From positions 27,127-91,126 of the forward strand of contig WTPW01002408.1 in NCBI GenBank assembly GCA_009809945.1: DNA of 64,000 bases. The letters run 5' to 3'. Of this stretch, positions 1 through 10,044 are shown one piece after another. Both the position numbers and the translations under genes were made by a program. The notes below the pieces were generated by a model that worked only from the letters and a program-made list of their open reading frames with translations, did not search any database and was not told the origin of the DNA. Position 1 is the stretch's first letter. Each line of letters opens with the position of its first letter. This DNA is from Gigaspora margarita (lineage: Eukaryota > Glomeromycota > Glomeromycetes > Diversisporales > Gigasporaceae).

Positions 1-1195
1 GTTTTTTTTTCATGCAAAGGTTCAAAACGTCTGGATACTTTTCTGTCAGCATTGGTTGTAGTCTTGGTAGTCTTTGGTGTTAGAAGCTATGGAATAGAGA
101 CGGGCTTTAGGTAGATAAGGATAAGTGTTTATAGTTAGTTTAGAGGATTACGAATCAGATGGTTAGGGATGAATTTTTAGATTTGCAGATTTGGAAAAGT
201 AGAAGGATGGTAAAGATGGGATTCAAGATTTTTATAAGACAGTTTATGGGTAAGTGAGGGAATTTGATAGGAATGTTTAGAATTAGGTTGGGAATGAAGA
301 GTTGGGCAATTAGAGGTGGATTCAGAAATTAGATTAGATTAGGGAATTGGGTAGTTAAAATAAGAATATTCGAAATGGTTAGAAAGGTTGGAAAAAATGT
401 ATTAAAGTTGATAAATAAAGATATAATTAAGTAAATAATAAAAATATTATTTTGCAATAGCAAAATTTATAATTCATTAGTAAAATTTTGCATAATGTAG
501 AATTTTCTATATTTTTATTAATAAAAATATAAATAATTCTGTATTATGCAAAATTTTACTAATAAAATATAGCTTGGGGTACTAAATAAACTTTCTTAGC
601 ATGCAAAAATACATTATTTCAATATGTAATTATATTTTAAATAAATTTATTTAGAGCCAAAAATTATAATCTATTAGTAAAATTTTGATAATTAAAATTT
701 TTTTAAATTGGCCAATCAGAATCGTCTTATGTGGGCGGGAGATAGTAAATGAATATTACATACTAGTAATATCTGTTATAGCCATTATTAAAATATATTT
801 ATAAATTAAATTATATTAATATCTAAATTTATTAATAATCTACATTATGCATATTTGTTTACTTGTTTGTTTACTTGTTTACATTTTTTAACCAATTAAA
901 ACAAATGTCTGCCATGCTCCTCTAACTCTATTGTATTACCGAATGTATATAACTGATCTTACATCAATACCTTAATTGTTTCCTTATCCCAGCATATTAA
1001 TTTATCAATTGTGAATAACTTTGATCAACACATGAAGCATGTGCATCACATGATCATTCATCCATAATTACCAATTCGACTATATTTTTTTTTATTAAAT
1101 ATACTATTACTTATTGTCTTATAGCTCTAAATCGATTCTCCTTACCAAGTGTATCTTATACCTGTTTTCACTATAACACTATTTCTGATTGGCAA
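1..1195. other. Left-edge stretch without a recognisable gene
   Basis: Positions 1-430 are unusually G-rich on the plus strand (TTAGG/GAAGG-like words), in contrast to the surrounding AT-rich DNA. The longest readable frames there are short and interrupted, and I recognise no domain. From about 430 to 1195 the DNA is AT-rich and non-coding, with one strong hairpin annotated separately. It may belong to the inside of the LTR element whose LTR lies at 3.1-3.9 kb, because that element runs leftward, but nothing here proves it. Confidence 0.3.
476..563. repeat. 88-bp hairpin with 21-bp perfect arms
   Basis: The 21-base arm at 476-496 (core AGTAAAATTTTGCATAAT) is matched by its exact reverse complement at 543-563. 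The loop contains further self-complementary AT-rich sequence (AGAATT...AATTCT). It looks like a small MITE or a MITE relic. The arm sequence TTAGTAAAATTTT also recurs just downstream at about 675-690. Confidence 0.6.
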
Positions 1196-1320
1196 GTAGG
1201 GCTCCAGTGGTTAGCTCTAGCAGCTTGTTCAAATTTTTCTATTCAGGTTCAGGGTCTTGGGTTCTATCACTATGATAGAAGTTAATTCTTATGAGAGATT
1301 TTTTACTATCTTATCCTATA
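1196..1320 (+). mobile_element. Possible tRNA-derived SINE fragment
   Basis: CCAGTGGTTAGCTCTAGCA near 1204-1222 resembles a tRNA A box (TRGCNNAGTGG with GGTTAG). GGGTTCTATCACTATG near 1258-1275 resembles a B box (GGTTCRANYCC). Both lie in the right order on the plus strand. A T-rich stretch (TTTTTTACT) follows at about 1300. The acceptor stem is not convincing, so this is not a functional tRNA. The promoter-like boxes could still be chance in repetitive DNA. Confidence 0.3.
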
Positions 1321-1389
1321 GCTTGGATGAGAGCATTTATAGCATTTGTAGTAGCATTTAAAGCATTGTTGGCTATATTTTCTTCAAGT

Positions 1390-2650
1390 TCTTGGTCTTC
1401 TACAGTTCTAATTTTGAAAATAAGAGTTCTTCTTGATCAGGTTCTTCTATAATTTTTTTATTAAGGTCTTCTTCTTGTTCTTGTAAATTTACTTCTAAAT
1501 TTACTTCTTTTAGAGCTTCAGGTTCAACAACAGTTGGGTTAAAATAGGCTCCAACTATGTGAGGTTCAACAACTTCATTTTGGAAAAAATAGATTTGATA
1601 TTTAACTCGAGAAAGGGATGGATCAAGAGGAGCAGTATTAGGAGTTTGGAGGGTTGGAAGATCAGGCTCTCTTAATATGTTTGCTTGTTGAGAAGTTACT
1701 TGGGTTACTTCAATTATTTGGTGATCAGTAGAAGCAGGTTGAGGAATAAAAAGGTAATGATGTTGACAGTATAGAGAAGGTATGTTTAGAGGAGTAGTAT
1801 TAGGAGTTAGATTAGTTTGGTAAAGTTCATTTACAACTGGTGGTGCAGGGGCAGAGTGGTTTGAATAATTCGAGGAAGAGGGTTGAGATTTCTAAAGAAT
1901 TGGTAGATTTGATTTGGGTTAGGAGTAGGAGTTTGAGGGTGAGAGAGTGGTTGATCGAGATGGATAGTAGTAAGTGGGGAAGAAGGAAGTGGAAAACAAG
2001 GAGAAAATTGGACTTGGGTAGTGTCCTTGTCATAAAGAAGTAAAGAAGGAGATCAAAAAGGTCTAGCAAAATTTTTTGGATCATCTAAATCTTCTGGTGA
2101 TAAGGTAAATATAGATCATAGGCAGAATAAAATACTAAATTCAAGGTACTCATTGTTTTCTTGTAGAACAGCACTAAAAGTAAGATTTTTAAGAGGATTA
2201 TTGGTGTGAGTTTGAAGAAGAGGTGTAGCTTGGATAGGTTCCTTAATATAAAGGTCAAAGGTGGTAACTTCAAAAGTATTAGATAAGGTAAAGAGAAGGG
2301 TAAAGTGGGTATAATGGCAAAAAAGAGCAGTGATAACTTCAAAAGGGTTTAGGTTAGGATTGCTATATCAGTAGCCAAAAACAATATCTCTAGCAGCAGC
2401 TCTAGCAGTGTTATAATCTATTTGAAGGTGGCTAAGTTCAAATTCTTCTCCAATAGTTTGTTGAGTATATCAGTTAGCAAAATAAGCAGATTGGTACTCT
2501 GTCCAAAAAGTGTGAAATTGTTGATAGTAGATAGTAGGTGAAAAGCAAATAGAGCAAGATAAATCTGGATGGGTAATTTGTAAAACTTCAATTGCAAGAG
2601 AAGTAGGATAGCTAGCTTCGTGTGCTTCAATTTGTGCTAAATGAATTTGA
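1390..2650 (-). pseudogene. Fossil gag-like reading frame of an LTR retrotransposon
   Basis: On the minus strand the translation is coding-like across about 1.2 kb: a folded-looking N-terminal half (near 2650-2090) and a proline-, glutamate- and glutamine-rich C-terminal half (near 1830-1390). It is interrupted in several places, so it is a broken copy. It sits directly downstream, in the same orientation, of a primer-binding-site-like sequence and an LTR at 3.07-3.87 kb. That is where gag would lie in Ty3- or Ty1-type elements. I see no CCHC zinc knuckle, protease or polymerase in this part, so the superfamily is not assigned; the rest would lie beyond the left edge. A non-LTR ORF1 is the alternative reading. 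Confidence 0.45.
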
Positions 2651-2817
2651 TAAGCTCTACTTATATAAAAAATCTAAAAGATAAACAATTTAGAATTTTA
2701 ACTTAAAAGCAAAGAGAAAAAGGTTAGATACTAAGGTGTCTAGAATATACTAAAAAGGTAAAAAATTTTCAAATCAGGGTCTAAAGGAAATAACTAATAA
2801 ACAAATAACTAAACAAT

Positions 2818-2960
2818 AAAAGTGCTACAAAAGCAGAGACTTTCAGTATGGCCTCTAAACAAATCTTTTTCAATTTGACAGGAAAATACTAGTGCTACAA
2901 AAGCAAAAGGCTTCAAGTATGCCCTTCTAAATGAATTTTTTTCAATTCGACAAAAAAACC
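2818..2960. repeat. Tandem pair of ~71-bp units
   Basis: The phrase GTGCTACAAAAGCA followed by TTTTTCAATT(T/C)GACA occurs twice, from about 2820 and from about 2891, with roughly 80% identity. It lies in the untranslated leader between the primer-binding site and the gag-like frame of the fossil LTR element. Confidence 0.6.
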
Positions 2961-3383
2961 AAAAACAATTATTTAATAAGAGGAGAAGAGAGAAAAGGAA
3001 AATATCCTTGCAGAGAGAAGAGGAAAGGTTCTAAAAATTCTGGCTATTTTTAATGTATCTACTAGAAGGCACCAAAATGTTACAAGTAACTATTGCCTTC
3101 AATATAACACTTGCAACACAACACACGGCAACAGGAATCTTATAAGAGTCAAAGAAGATATAAAGTGATGTGCAAATAGGATATTACTTTACTAGAGCAG
3201 TTCGTTATATTTATTTATTAAAAAGCAAGAAAGTATTTATTTGGCAAAAGTATGTTTTATTTATTTATGATATAATATTTAAAATAGCTAAATATTCCTA
3301 AACATTGAAGAGAGAAGAGGGAAATCTGAGTCGATTGTACAGGAGAGCAGAAAACTAGGGTTTATATATCTTTGATCATTAGA

Positions 3384-3552
3384 AGTAGAAATGGTAGAAA
3401 TAGTAGAAATGGTAGAAATGGTAGAAATGGTAGAAATAGTAGCAATAGTAGAAATAGTAGAAATAGTAGAAATGGTAGAAATGGTAAAAATGGTAGAAAT
3501 GGTAGAAATGGTAGAAATAGTAGAAATGGTAGAAATAGTAGAAATGGTAGCC
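3384..3552 (+). repeat. 9-bp minisatellite (GTAGAAATG)n
   Basis: About 18 near-perfect tandem copies of GTAGAAATG, with GTAGAAATA and GTAGCAATA variants. Because nine is a multiple of three, both strands stay open and give low-complexity pseudo-proteins (STI or NGR repeats). These should not be read as genes. The array lies inside the LTR. Confidence 0.9.
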
Positions 3553-3722
3553 ATTTTATTTGTACTTCTAACTAAGCCTTTTATAGCAATATTAATACAA
3601 TACTAATAATAATATATAAATACAATAATACTAGAAAATAATATTAAGAAAAACTAATAATAAAAATAATAAAAAGAATAATAAAAATAATAATTAAAAT
3701 AATAATAAAACTTGTTCTATAA

Positions 3723-3861
3723 GGGTGCTGACAGATATTACAAAATATTTTTTTATTAAGGGGGTTACCCCCTCCCCTCCCATATTATATATAAAATATA
3801 TATATAATATATTATACCCAGCTACCCCTCTAAAAATATTATGTAATATCTGTCAGCGCCC
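3723..3861. repeat. 139-bp palindromic segment flanked by TAA
   Basis: The ends GGGTGCTGACAGATATTAC (left) and the inverted GGGCGCTGACAGATATTAC (right) pair over about 28 bp. TAA lies on both sides (3720-3722 and 3862-3864), which would fit a PIF/Harbinger-type MITE. Its right end coincides with the end of the LTR, so it may simply be the LTR's own terminal palindrome. Confidence 0.6.
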
Positions 3862-4029
3862 TAACAGTATATTATATAAAATAATATAAAATAAATATAT
3901 ATTGAGATACAATATAAATAATAAATTGTTTTATAATTTTATTGGTCAATTCAGACTTGTATAACAGAAAAATTCCCCTAGTTAAGATTAAAAATTCTCT
4001 TATTTTATTTATTTTTTATTTTTTATATC

Positions 4030-5511
4030 ATAGTTTCAACTTTGGAGAAAGGTGTTTTTATTCAAGCAAATGGATTAAAAGCACCTTTTTGAGTACTTAA
4101 CAATTGTTATATTGATGAGCATACAACTAGCCACATGTACAACTTTGGTTTCTAATTTAAATAGTCCGCCTGAAGGTTCTACACTAGTTGGCATACCTCC
4201 AACCCAACTAGGGGTTACCTATTTAAACCCTCTGGTCCTTGCTTCACTTTTCAATTCTACTTGTATTACTAGTACAATCCTCTATTACATTAGTCAGTTA
4301 AGATTAGTCCTGGATATTTACAAAATTCCTTTAGGACTGGTTTATCCTTATGGAACACTTGGTAGAGTAGTTTTTGTCCTACACAGGTATTATCTATGCT
4401 TCAGTAACTTACACATCTACTGAGGTGGTCCACTTGCAGTTTATGGATTAGCCTAAACTGCTACTATTACCTACTTTCTGCCCTTGCAAGGTTTGCTCCA
4501 ATCCCAACATCTATCTCACCATCCTATCAGTCCTTATACCAGATTTACAAACTTCCAAACCAGTTAGTCTGAAAGGGTCAATATGGCTTTTTTCTCTTGG
4601 TACCTACTGCTAGAATATAGGTCCTTTTCCTCTAGTGCGATTCTGGTAGCCAGGTTGGTGGGCCCTCTCCTCAAGAGTCTTGTTATCTGATGCTCTGGCT
4701 CTGGTTTGGGGACATCCATAAATAACATTATGCTTAAGGGGGGGTCTCCCAAAATATAACGATTTTTCAATATGTAGGAGGGGTCCCCCAAAACATAACG
4801 CAATTTTTTTATAAAAATCTGTCTAAAACTTTAAGTGGTCCAAATTTGATAATTTTGGTACCATTCAAATCGTCTTGAGGAGAGAATTCGAATGGAACCA
4901 ATTTCATTGGATTTGGATTACTGGATCACATTTTATTGATGAAATACTATTGGTTATTATATTTTCTTATAAAATTACTATAAAATCAATAGTATTTCTT
5001 AATAAAACGTGATTTAGTGATCCAAATAAAATGTTTTGGTACCATTGGATTCGTCTCATAGAGACGAATCGAATAGTACCAAAATTATCCAAATTGGATC
5101 ACTGGGTCATTATATAATCAAGTTTTTGTAAAATTATATATATAAATATATGGATTTTTAAATTTTTTTTATATAGTAGAGGGGTCAAGAGCTACTATGT
5201 AGGGGTATATAACATTATTTATGGATACCTCTTTCTGATGTTCCAGCCTTGGTAGCAAGGTCAAAGATCTTTGCTACCTCCTTACTCTGGGCTTGCCAAA
5301 TAGGTTTCTATTTCTCTAGTTCCTTGGATTTTGTGCGCCCAAAAGCTCCCATTCGAGATAATGTACTAAGGGCTACAGGTAGTGTACCCAACCGATCAAT
5401 GAGAAACAGTTACTAGATCACAGTTCTATTTTTCAAAACATTGCCAGTAGGATTTGAACTCTAGACCTGCCACTTGGGGGTGACAACTTACCAATTTCTC
5501 TAAGTTACCAC
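4030..5511 (-). mobile_element. Long tRNA-headed SINE-like element, copy 1, interrupted
   Basis: On the minus strand the 5' head (5511 downward) reads like a degenerate tRNA: A box CTTAGAGAAATTGGTAAG and B box GAGTTCAAATCC. The body runs down to about 4030. It aligns along most of its length with 39985-40728 (copy 3), and its 5' ~450 bp align with 8668-9107 (copy 2). A 518-bp palindromic element (4712-5229) is inserted, so the original length was about 960 bp. The low-coordinate end abuts an AT-rich run that could be the tail. No open frame is conserved among the copies, which argues against a protein gene. Very long SINEs are uncommon, so a non-SINE pol III-driven repeat is the alternative. 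Confidence 0.55.
4712..5229. mobile_element. ~518-bp palindromic MITE carrying two CGTCTC hairpin modules
   Basis: Inverted termini ATCCATAAATAACATTA (left) and the inverted ATCCATAAATAATGTTA (right) bound the element. Inside are two inverted modules of about 92 bp, at 4834-4930 and 5015-5107. Each runs from GTGGTCC/GTGATCC through a GGTACCATT stem and a CGTCT(C/T)...GAGA core to GGATCAC. The second core, CGTCTCATAGAGACG, is a nearly perfect short hairpin. The insertion interrupts SINE-like copy 1, whose uninterrupted form at 40 kb acts as the empty site. The superfamily is not assigned because the target duplication is unclear. Confidence 0.65.
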
Positions 5512-5531
5512 ACTCTATTTTTTTGTTTTAT

Positions 5532-5890
5532 TTTATTATTTTTTTTTTTGGTATTAAGGTGAGGTCTTGCTTATATCTTTATTAGTAATTTAGAAAAGTT
5601 GCTACATGGAGTATATTTCTATGTATAAATATAAAATTTAAATTACATGCAAGAATTGAAGCTCAGACTAATTTATCTGTGACCTAAACCTACTAGAGTG
5701 GTCAAGACTCACCTAGTTTGATAAAGTTAAAATAAAATTTATAGGTGTATTGTATTTAACCCAATGGACAGCCCAAGAACTGATCTTCTTAAGAGCTGTA
5801 CCAATAGGTGGACATGAATTTGGGTTAATATGAAGTTGATCAGGTTGGCCACAAGGACAACTATATGTAAATGTTCGGCGTAGAGATGGT
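5532..5890 (-). mobile_element. 5'-truncated LINE copy with 15-bp target duplication
   Basis: This segment matches 42668-43017, the 3' end of the large LINE, at roughly 90% identity. It has the 3' A-tail (T-run at about 5538-5549 on the plus strand) and the last coding residues (CPCGQPDQLHINPNSC, then PIGTALKKI). The copy is flanked by a perfect 15-bp direct repeat ATTTTTTTGTTTTAT at 5517-5531 and 5891-5905. Tail, 5' truncation and target duplication together are the signature of target-primed reverse transcription. Confidence 0.85.
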
Positions 5891-5905
5891 ATTTTTTTGT
5901 TTTAT

Positions 5906-6340
5906 ATATTTTATTTTTATTATATATACTATATATTTTATTAGTATTAGTTGTAGCATATATTGTACATGTAATAGATATAGTTCATTATGTTTGTGAA
6001 AAAGCAAATTATATAAAAATAACTAATGTGAACCCAAGTTCAACATTGAATCTTCATACTCTTTAAACTATTATTAACAATCTAAATTAAATAGTTATTA
6101 GTATTCTCATATACTTTTAATTGTAGCCTCTTTTATAATTGCAAATTGCCTTAAATTTTGTTTGTTAAATTTTGTAAAAATACAATTCCAATTTAGATAA
6201 ATCACAGTAACAAGTAAGGCTATACAAAGTGTTTACTATCTAAGATCACTCTAGTTATCTACTATCTTTAAAGAAGCAAATATAGAATAACAAAATATAT
6301 TGAGTATTGTATACTATATACTTAAATGCAATTTTTGTAT
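5906..6340. other. AT-rich intergenic stretch, nothing recognised
   Basis: There is no conserved frame, RNA gene or terminal repeat that I can support. The DNA is simple AT-rich sequence between the LINE copy and the hAT-type element. Confidence 0.5.
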
Positions 6341-6537
6341 AATATAACAGGACCCCGAAGAATATATGTAATACTGGGATCCGGTTTTGTATAGACTTAC
6401 TATATAATTTTTTAATATGTTATATGTTTAGATTTGTATAACCAACAGGTAATTTTTCGAAAAGTTAGATGTTTATTTGTATAACAAAGATATCTTTTAT
6501 AACAAGTTAGATTTTTATTTTGTATAACGATACTATA

Positions 6538-7059
6538 CTGTATGTTTCCAAAAATAAACTACATGCTACCATCTTGTTTAAATCCAAAAATGTAAAAACG
6601 CCTTTGATCCAAAAATAAGCTACCCCATGATCGATAATAGTCGGTACATAGTAAAGTCAAAAGTTTACTATCCAAATCGATTAAAGTCGCTTAAGTAAAC
6701 TTGTTCAGAAGATCAAAATACGTATACCCTAAAAATTTCATCAAAATTCGAGAACTTTTTATTATTTGACTTTTAATTTTTACGTTCAACGGTAAAATTA
6801 AAATTTTATTACAAAAATATATTCGTTGAACTTAAAAATTAAAACTTTAATAATAAAAGGTGCTTCAATATTGATGAAAATTTCAGCACATATGTATTTT
6901 TATCTTCCAAATACGTTTACTTAAGCGATAATAGTCGATTTACATAGTAGAATTTGGACTTTACTATGTAACAACTATTTGCGATTGACCAAAAATCTAC
7001 CCCCAGATTTTTTGCCCAAAAAACGTCCAAAAAAGGTAGCTTATTTTGGAAACATATGG
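6538..7059. mobile_element. TA-flanked palindromic MITE (GCTAC/TAAGCTACC family), copy A
   Basis: The left end CTGTATGTTTCCAAAAATAA is mirrored by CCATATGTTTCCAAAATAAG read inward from the right, with TA outside both. The inner arms pair over almost their whole length: ACATAGTAAAGTC...GACTTTACTATGTA, then TTTGACTTTTAATTTTTACG. TA target sites fit Tc1/mariner/pogo-type transposition. Relatives in this window lie at 7062-7659, 27590-28010, 42252-42565 and 57183-57535. Confidence 0.7.
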
Positions 7060-7061
7060 TA

Positions 7062-7659
7062 TGCATATCGCTTTTTTTATTTTATTTATTTATTTTTTTA
7101 TTTATTTATTTTTTTATTTTTTTGTTTTTTTTTCCCACAAAAAACTTGTCTGCACAAGATTATATGCGTGAGAATTTTTTTTAAAAAATATCTGTGCAAA
7201 AAGCTTATTAGCGATCGCAAATAATCGCTATATAACAAAGTCCAAATTTTACTATGTAAATCGATTATATGCGCTTAATTAAACATGTGCATAATATAAA
7301 AATGCATATTCTCCGAAATTTTCATACATATCGGAGAACTTTTTATTATTTAACTTGTAATTTTTACGTTCGGCGTATATATTTTTTAAAAAATTTTTAA
7401 TTTTTCGACGAACGTAAAAATTAAAACTCAAATAATAAAAAGTTCTCCAATTTGTATGAAAATTTTAAAACATATGTATTTTGATCTTCCGGACAAGTTT
7501 ACTTAAGCGATTATAACCGATTTGCATAGTAAAATGTGGACTTTACTATGTAGTAACTATTATCGATCGGGGGTAGCTTATTTTTGGATAAAACAAGTTT
7601 TTAGATTTTTTTGGTTAAAACAAAAGGGTAGTTTATTTTCGGAATAGGAATATATATGG
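7062..7659. mobile_element. Same TA-MITE family, copy B, next to copy A
   Basis: The palindromic core (7225-7560) carries the same arms as copy A: TAACAAAGTCCAAATTTTACTATG against GTGGACTTTACTATGTAG, around an AT-rich centre with a TTTTTACGTTCG motif. The right terminus GGAATATATATGG followed by TA is clear. The left terminus is degraded in a T-rich run (7070-7130). Confidence 0.6.
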
Positions 7660-7827
7660 TATATAAACTCAGATCTAAAATTGTATAATTTATAGTAAAA
7701 TTTGAACTTATATGATAATTTTGTATAAAGCTTTTAATAAAATTAAGCGTATAAAGTTATATTAAAATTTTGAGTCTGGATCTGAGTTATATATGTATTC
7801 TTCGGGGTCCTAATATAACACTAAAAT

Positions 7828-9107
7828 GTATATATATATATATTTATTTAAGGTGAGGTCATGCCTCTGGTCTTAATTGAGTATATATCAATTGTTACAA
7901 TGATGTGATATCTATTGTGATACAATCCTTATACCATCTACTAAGTGCCAAAACTTGGACTATTTTATCTATGACCTAAACCTACGAGAGCCTGCCATAT
8001 TCCCATTTATATAGCCAGCCTGGTTTTTGTATGTCCTTTTCTAGCCAACAATTGGTATTCACATGTCTGCCACTTTACCCACATTCCCTAGTATGTCACT
8101 TTCAATTTGGTATATGTGATTCCAGGTAGATGCTTTATGCTTTCAAATTGGTATACCTATTAAATCCTTACTAGTGTAATTCTTGGGAGTTCATATCTCA
8201 AGCCATGCAGCTGCTTCTACCACATTGGTAAGTATCTCAAGCCTGCATACTGCCGCAACTAGCCAATTTTCCTGTGACTTAGAGACCCAGGATTTAGCAT
8301 TCTAAATTCAGAAATGTGCGAATAACTGTACTTTCTGCTATGGTAACAAGGTACCCAGACATGTTTTGCAAATGCTTCCAGTGCTGAGTATAGTTGGATG
8401 GCATCATAAGGCTCAGACCAACCTAACTTTTCATATGACTACATGTACTTATACCAGCTATACCTGTATTGGTGGTCCCAGATCCTCTTAACATCCTAAG
8501 ACTCCTATATGGGTGCACCCAGAGCTCCGTTGGAACTTGACACATACACGCCTCCATGCTTCAACTTCTCATTGGCCATTAAGTTTTATCTGCTCTTACA
8601 GGGTTCAATCTGACCCCCAGTACTCACATTCAGCCTTTCCATCTTATCCTGAACCCTCCCAAACTACCAAACCAGTTAGCCCAGAAGGATTGGTTAGCTA
8701 GGCTTGCATGCCAACGGACTCCCTTTCCTTGGTACCTATTTCTGAAATGTAGGTTCTTTTCCTCCAGTCGATTCTGGCGGCCAGGTTGGTATCTCCTTTT
8801 TGCCATAGGGTTTTCTATTCAGTTCTTCAGTCTTCAGTAGATCCAGTTTTTTGTAGTACCGTAGAAGGATCTTCTCTGCTTGGGACTTGCCAAACAGGTT
8901 CCATTGCTCCGATTTCTTGAATTTTTTGTTTGCTGACGTTCCCATTCAAGATGGTAGTACCAAGACTACAGGTAATATACCTAACTGATTGATGAGCAAC
9001 AGTTCTACAACAGACCTATTTTTTCAATTTATCTCTAGTGGGATTTGAACTCTAGGCCTGTCACTTGGGAGTGACAACCAAACAACTTCTCTATGTCGCC
9101 ATACTAC
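7828..9107 (-). mobile_element. Long tRNA-headed SINE, copy 2, with 17-bp TSD and LINE-like 3' end
   Basis: A perfect 17-bp direct repeat TAATATAACACTAAAAT flanks the element (7811-7827 and 9108-9124). On the minus strand the 5' head carries an A box-like ATAGAGAAGTTGTTTGG and a B box GAGTTCAAATCCC. The stem-loop around CACTCCCAAGTG looks like a degenerate anticodon arm. The 3' end (plus strand 7850-7990) contains AAGGTGAGGTC and ATGACCTAAACCTAC. Both are also present in the 3' end of the LINE at 42.7 kb and of its copy at 5.5 kb. This is the arrangement known from SINEs that borrow the tail of a partner LINE. At 1280 bp it is far longer than usual SINEs. Its middle differs from copies 1 and 3, so the family seems modular. 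Confidence 0.7.
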
Positions 9108-9124
9108 TAATATAACACTAAAAT

Positions 9125-10040
9125 TAATTAAATTAAGAAAGATATATGAGCAGAATTTAATTATATTACTATTTATACTATTAGTTTTTAACATCCTTAT
9201 TATTAATTCTCAACAATGGTCTAATTAATAATACCAATCACTAGCTAATCACATCAAGCATATTGCTCAAAAACACCTAAAGCTCCAATTGAGTGATTAA
9301 AACTTAGTGATTAATGTTCAATCAAGTAATTAAAACTCTAAGTAAGAAATTAAAACTATAAAAGGGTTTAGTTTTAGCATATTAAGAAGGGAAGAATAAT
9401 AGTTAATAATTATTAATTGAGTATTTAGTATTTTTGTAATATTCCAATATATTAATTTATATTAATAAAGAGAACCCTATTACTTGTAATTATATATACA
9501 TTTGAACTTAATTACTATATATATATAATTAATATTAAATTGTTGTAATATCCTATTTAGATTATAACACCTGTTACACCTGATCCAGAAATTTTATAGT
9601 GGATACATAAGACCACAAAACTAATACTTAATTCTGGATCAATATGATGGGTTATATGCTAGTATTTACTAGTAATATAAATATAAAAATTAATATTTAT
9701 AACTTAATATTATAATATGGGTTTGAAAATTCTATACACCTGCTCAGTTATGCATCCCATGATTGAACAATAAAAACCAATTATGTGAACATATGATTAC
9801 TTGCTCATAACTGACCAATTAACATTAATTGCAAATTTTATAAAAACATTTTATTTTTTTTTAAAAAAAAGAAAAAAAAGCAAGAATACAACAAACAATA
9901 AACTAAAAAAAAAACACAAAGTGACAAATGTCTGAACCCTAGCCAAGACCCTACAACCCTAACCCAAATCCTAACCCTATTCTAAATCAACACTAACCCT
10001 TATTATAATGCAACTACAAAAATCACAGCAAAGCCACAAG
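9125..10040. other. AT-rich stretch with degenerate CCCTAA-like words
   Basis: No gene is recognised. At 9925-10010 several imperfect AACCCTA/CCTAACCC words occur (e.g. ACAACCCTAACCCAAATCC). They resemble a decayed interstitial telomere-type repeat, but spacing and sequence are irregular. Confidence 0.4.
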
Positions 10041-10044
10041 TACT

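Larger units (their letters stand above)
3078..3866 (-). mobile_element. LTR of a fossil LTR retrotransposon (minus strand)
   Basis: The segment begins TGTTAC and ends TAACA on the plus strand, giving the TG...CA ends and short terminal inversion (TGTTA/TAACA) usual for LTRs. Immediately outside it, at about 3069-3077, the minus strand reads TTTGGTGCC, a primer-binding-site-like sequence used by many fungal LTR elements. A gag-like frame follows in the expected direction. The partner LTR would lie left of position 1, so identity between LTRs, and therefore age, cannot be judged; the broken coding region suggests an old copy. The LTR also contains a 9-bp minisatellite and a short palindrome, annotated separately. 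Confidence 0.55.
6349..7811. mobile_element. hAT-type non-autonomous element, 1463 bp, 8-bp TSD
   Basis: The ends are AGGACCCCGAAGAATA and its inverse TATTCTTCGGGGTCCT. A perfect 8-bp direct repeat AATATAAC flanks it at 6341-6348 and 7812-7819. An 8-bp duplication with AGG...CCT termini is typical of hAT-class transposition. No transposase frame is present. The interior is filled by TA-flanked palindromic repeats, so the original element was only the two outer arms (about 190 and 150 bp). Confidence 0.8.

Noticed and set aside
1840-2043. Plus-strand 67-codon basic frame
   Set aside because: Antisense shadow of the coding-like minus-strand fossil.
3288-3606. Three overlapping frames of STI, NGR or VEM repeats
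   Set aside because: They are translations of the 9-bp minisatellite in several frames on both strands, not genes.
5440-5511. Second possible tRNA gene
   Set aside because: Same repeat head as at 9.1 kb with further decay.
9037-9107. Possible functional tRNA gene on the minus strand
   Set aside because: A and B boxes are present, but the acceptor stem does not pair and the anticodon arm is irregular. It is the head of a SINE with a target duplication.
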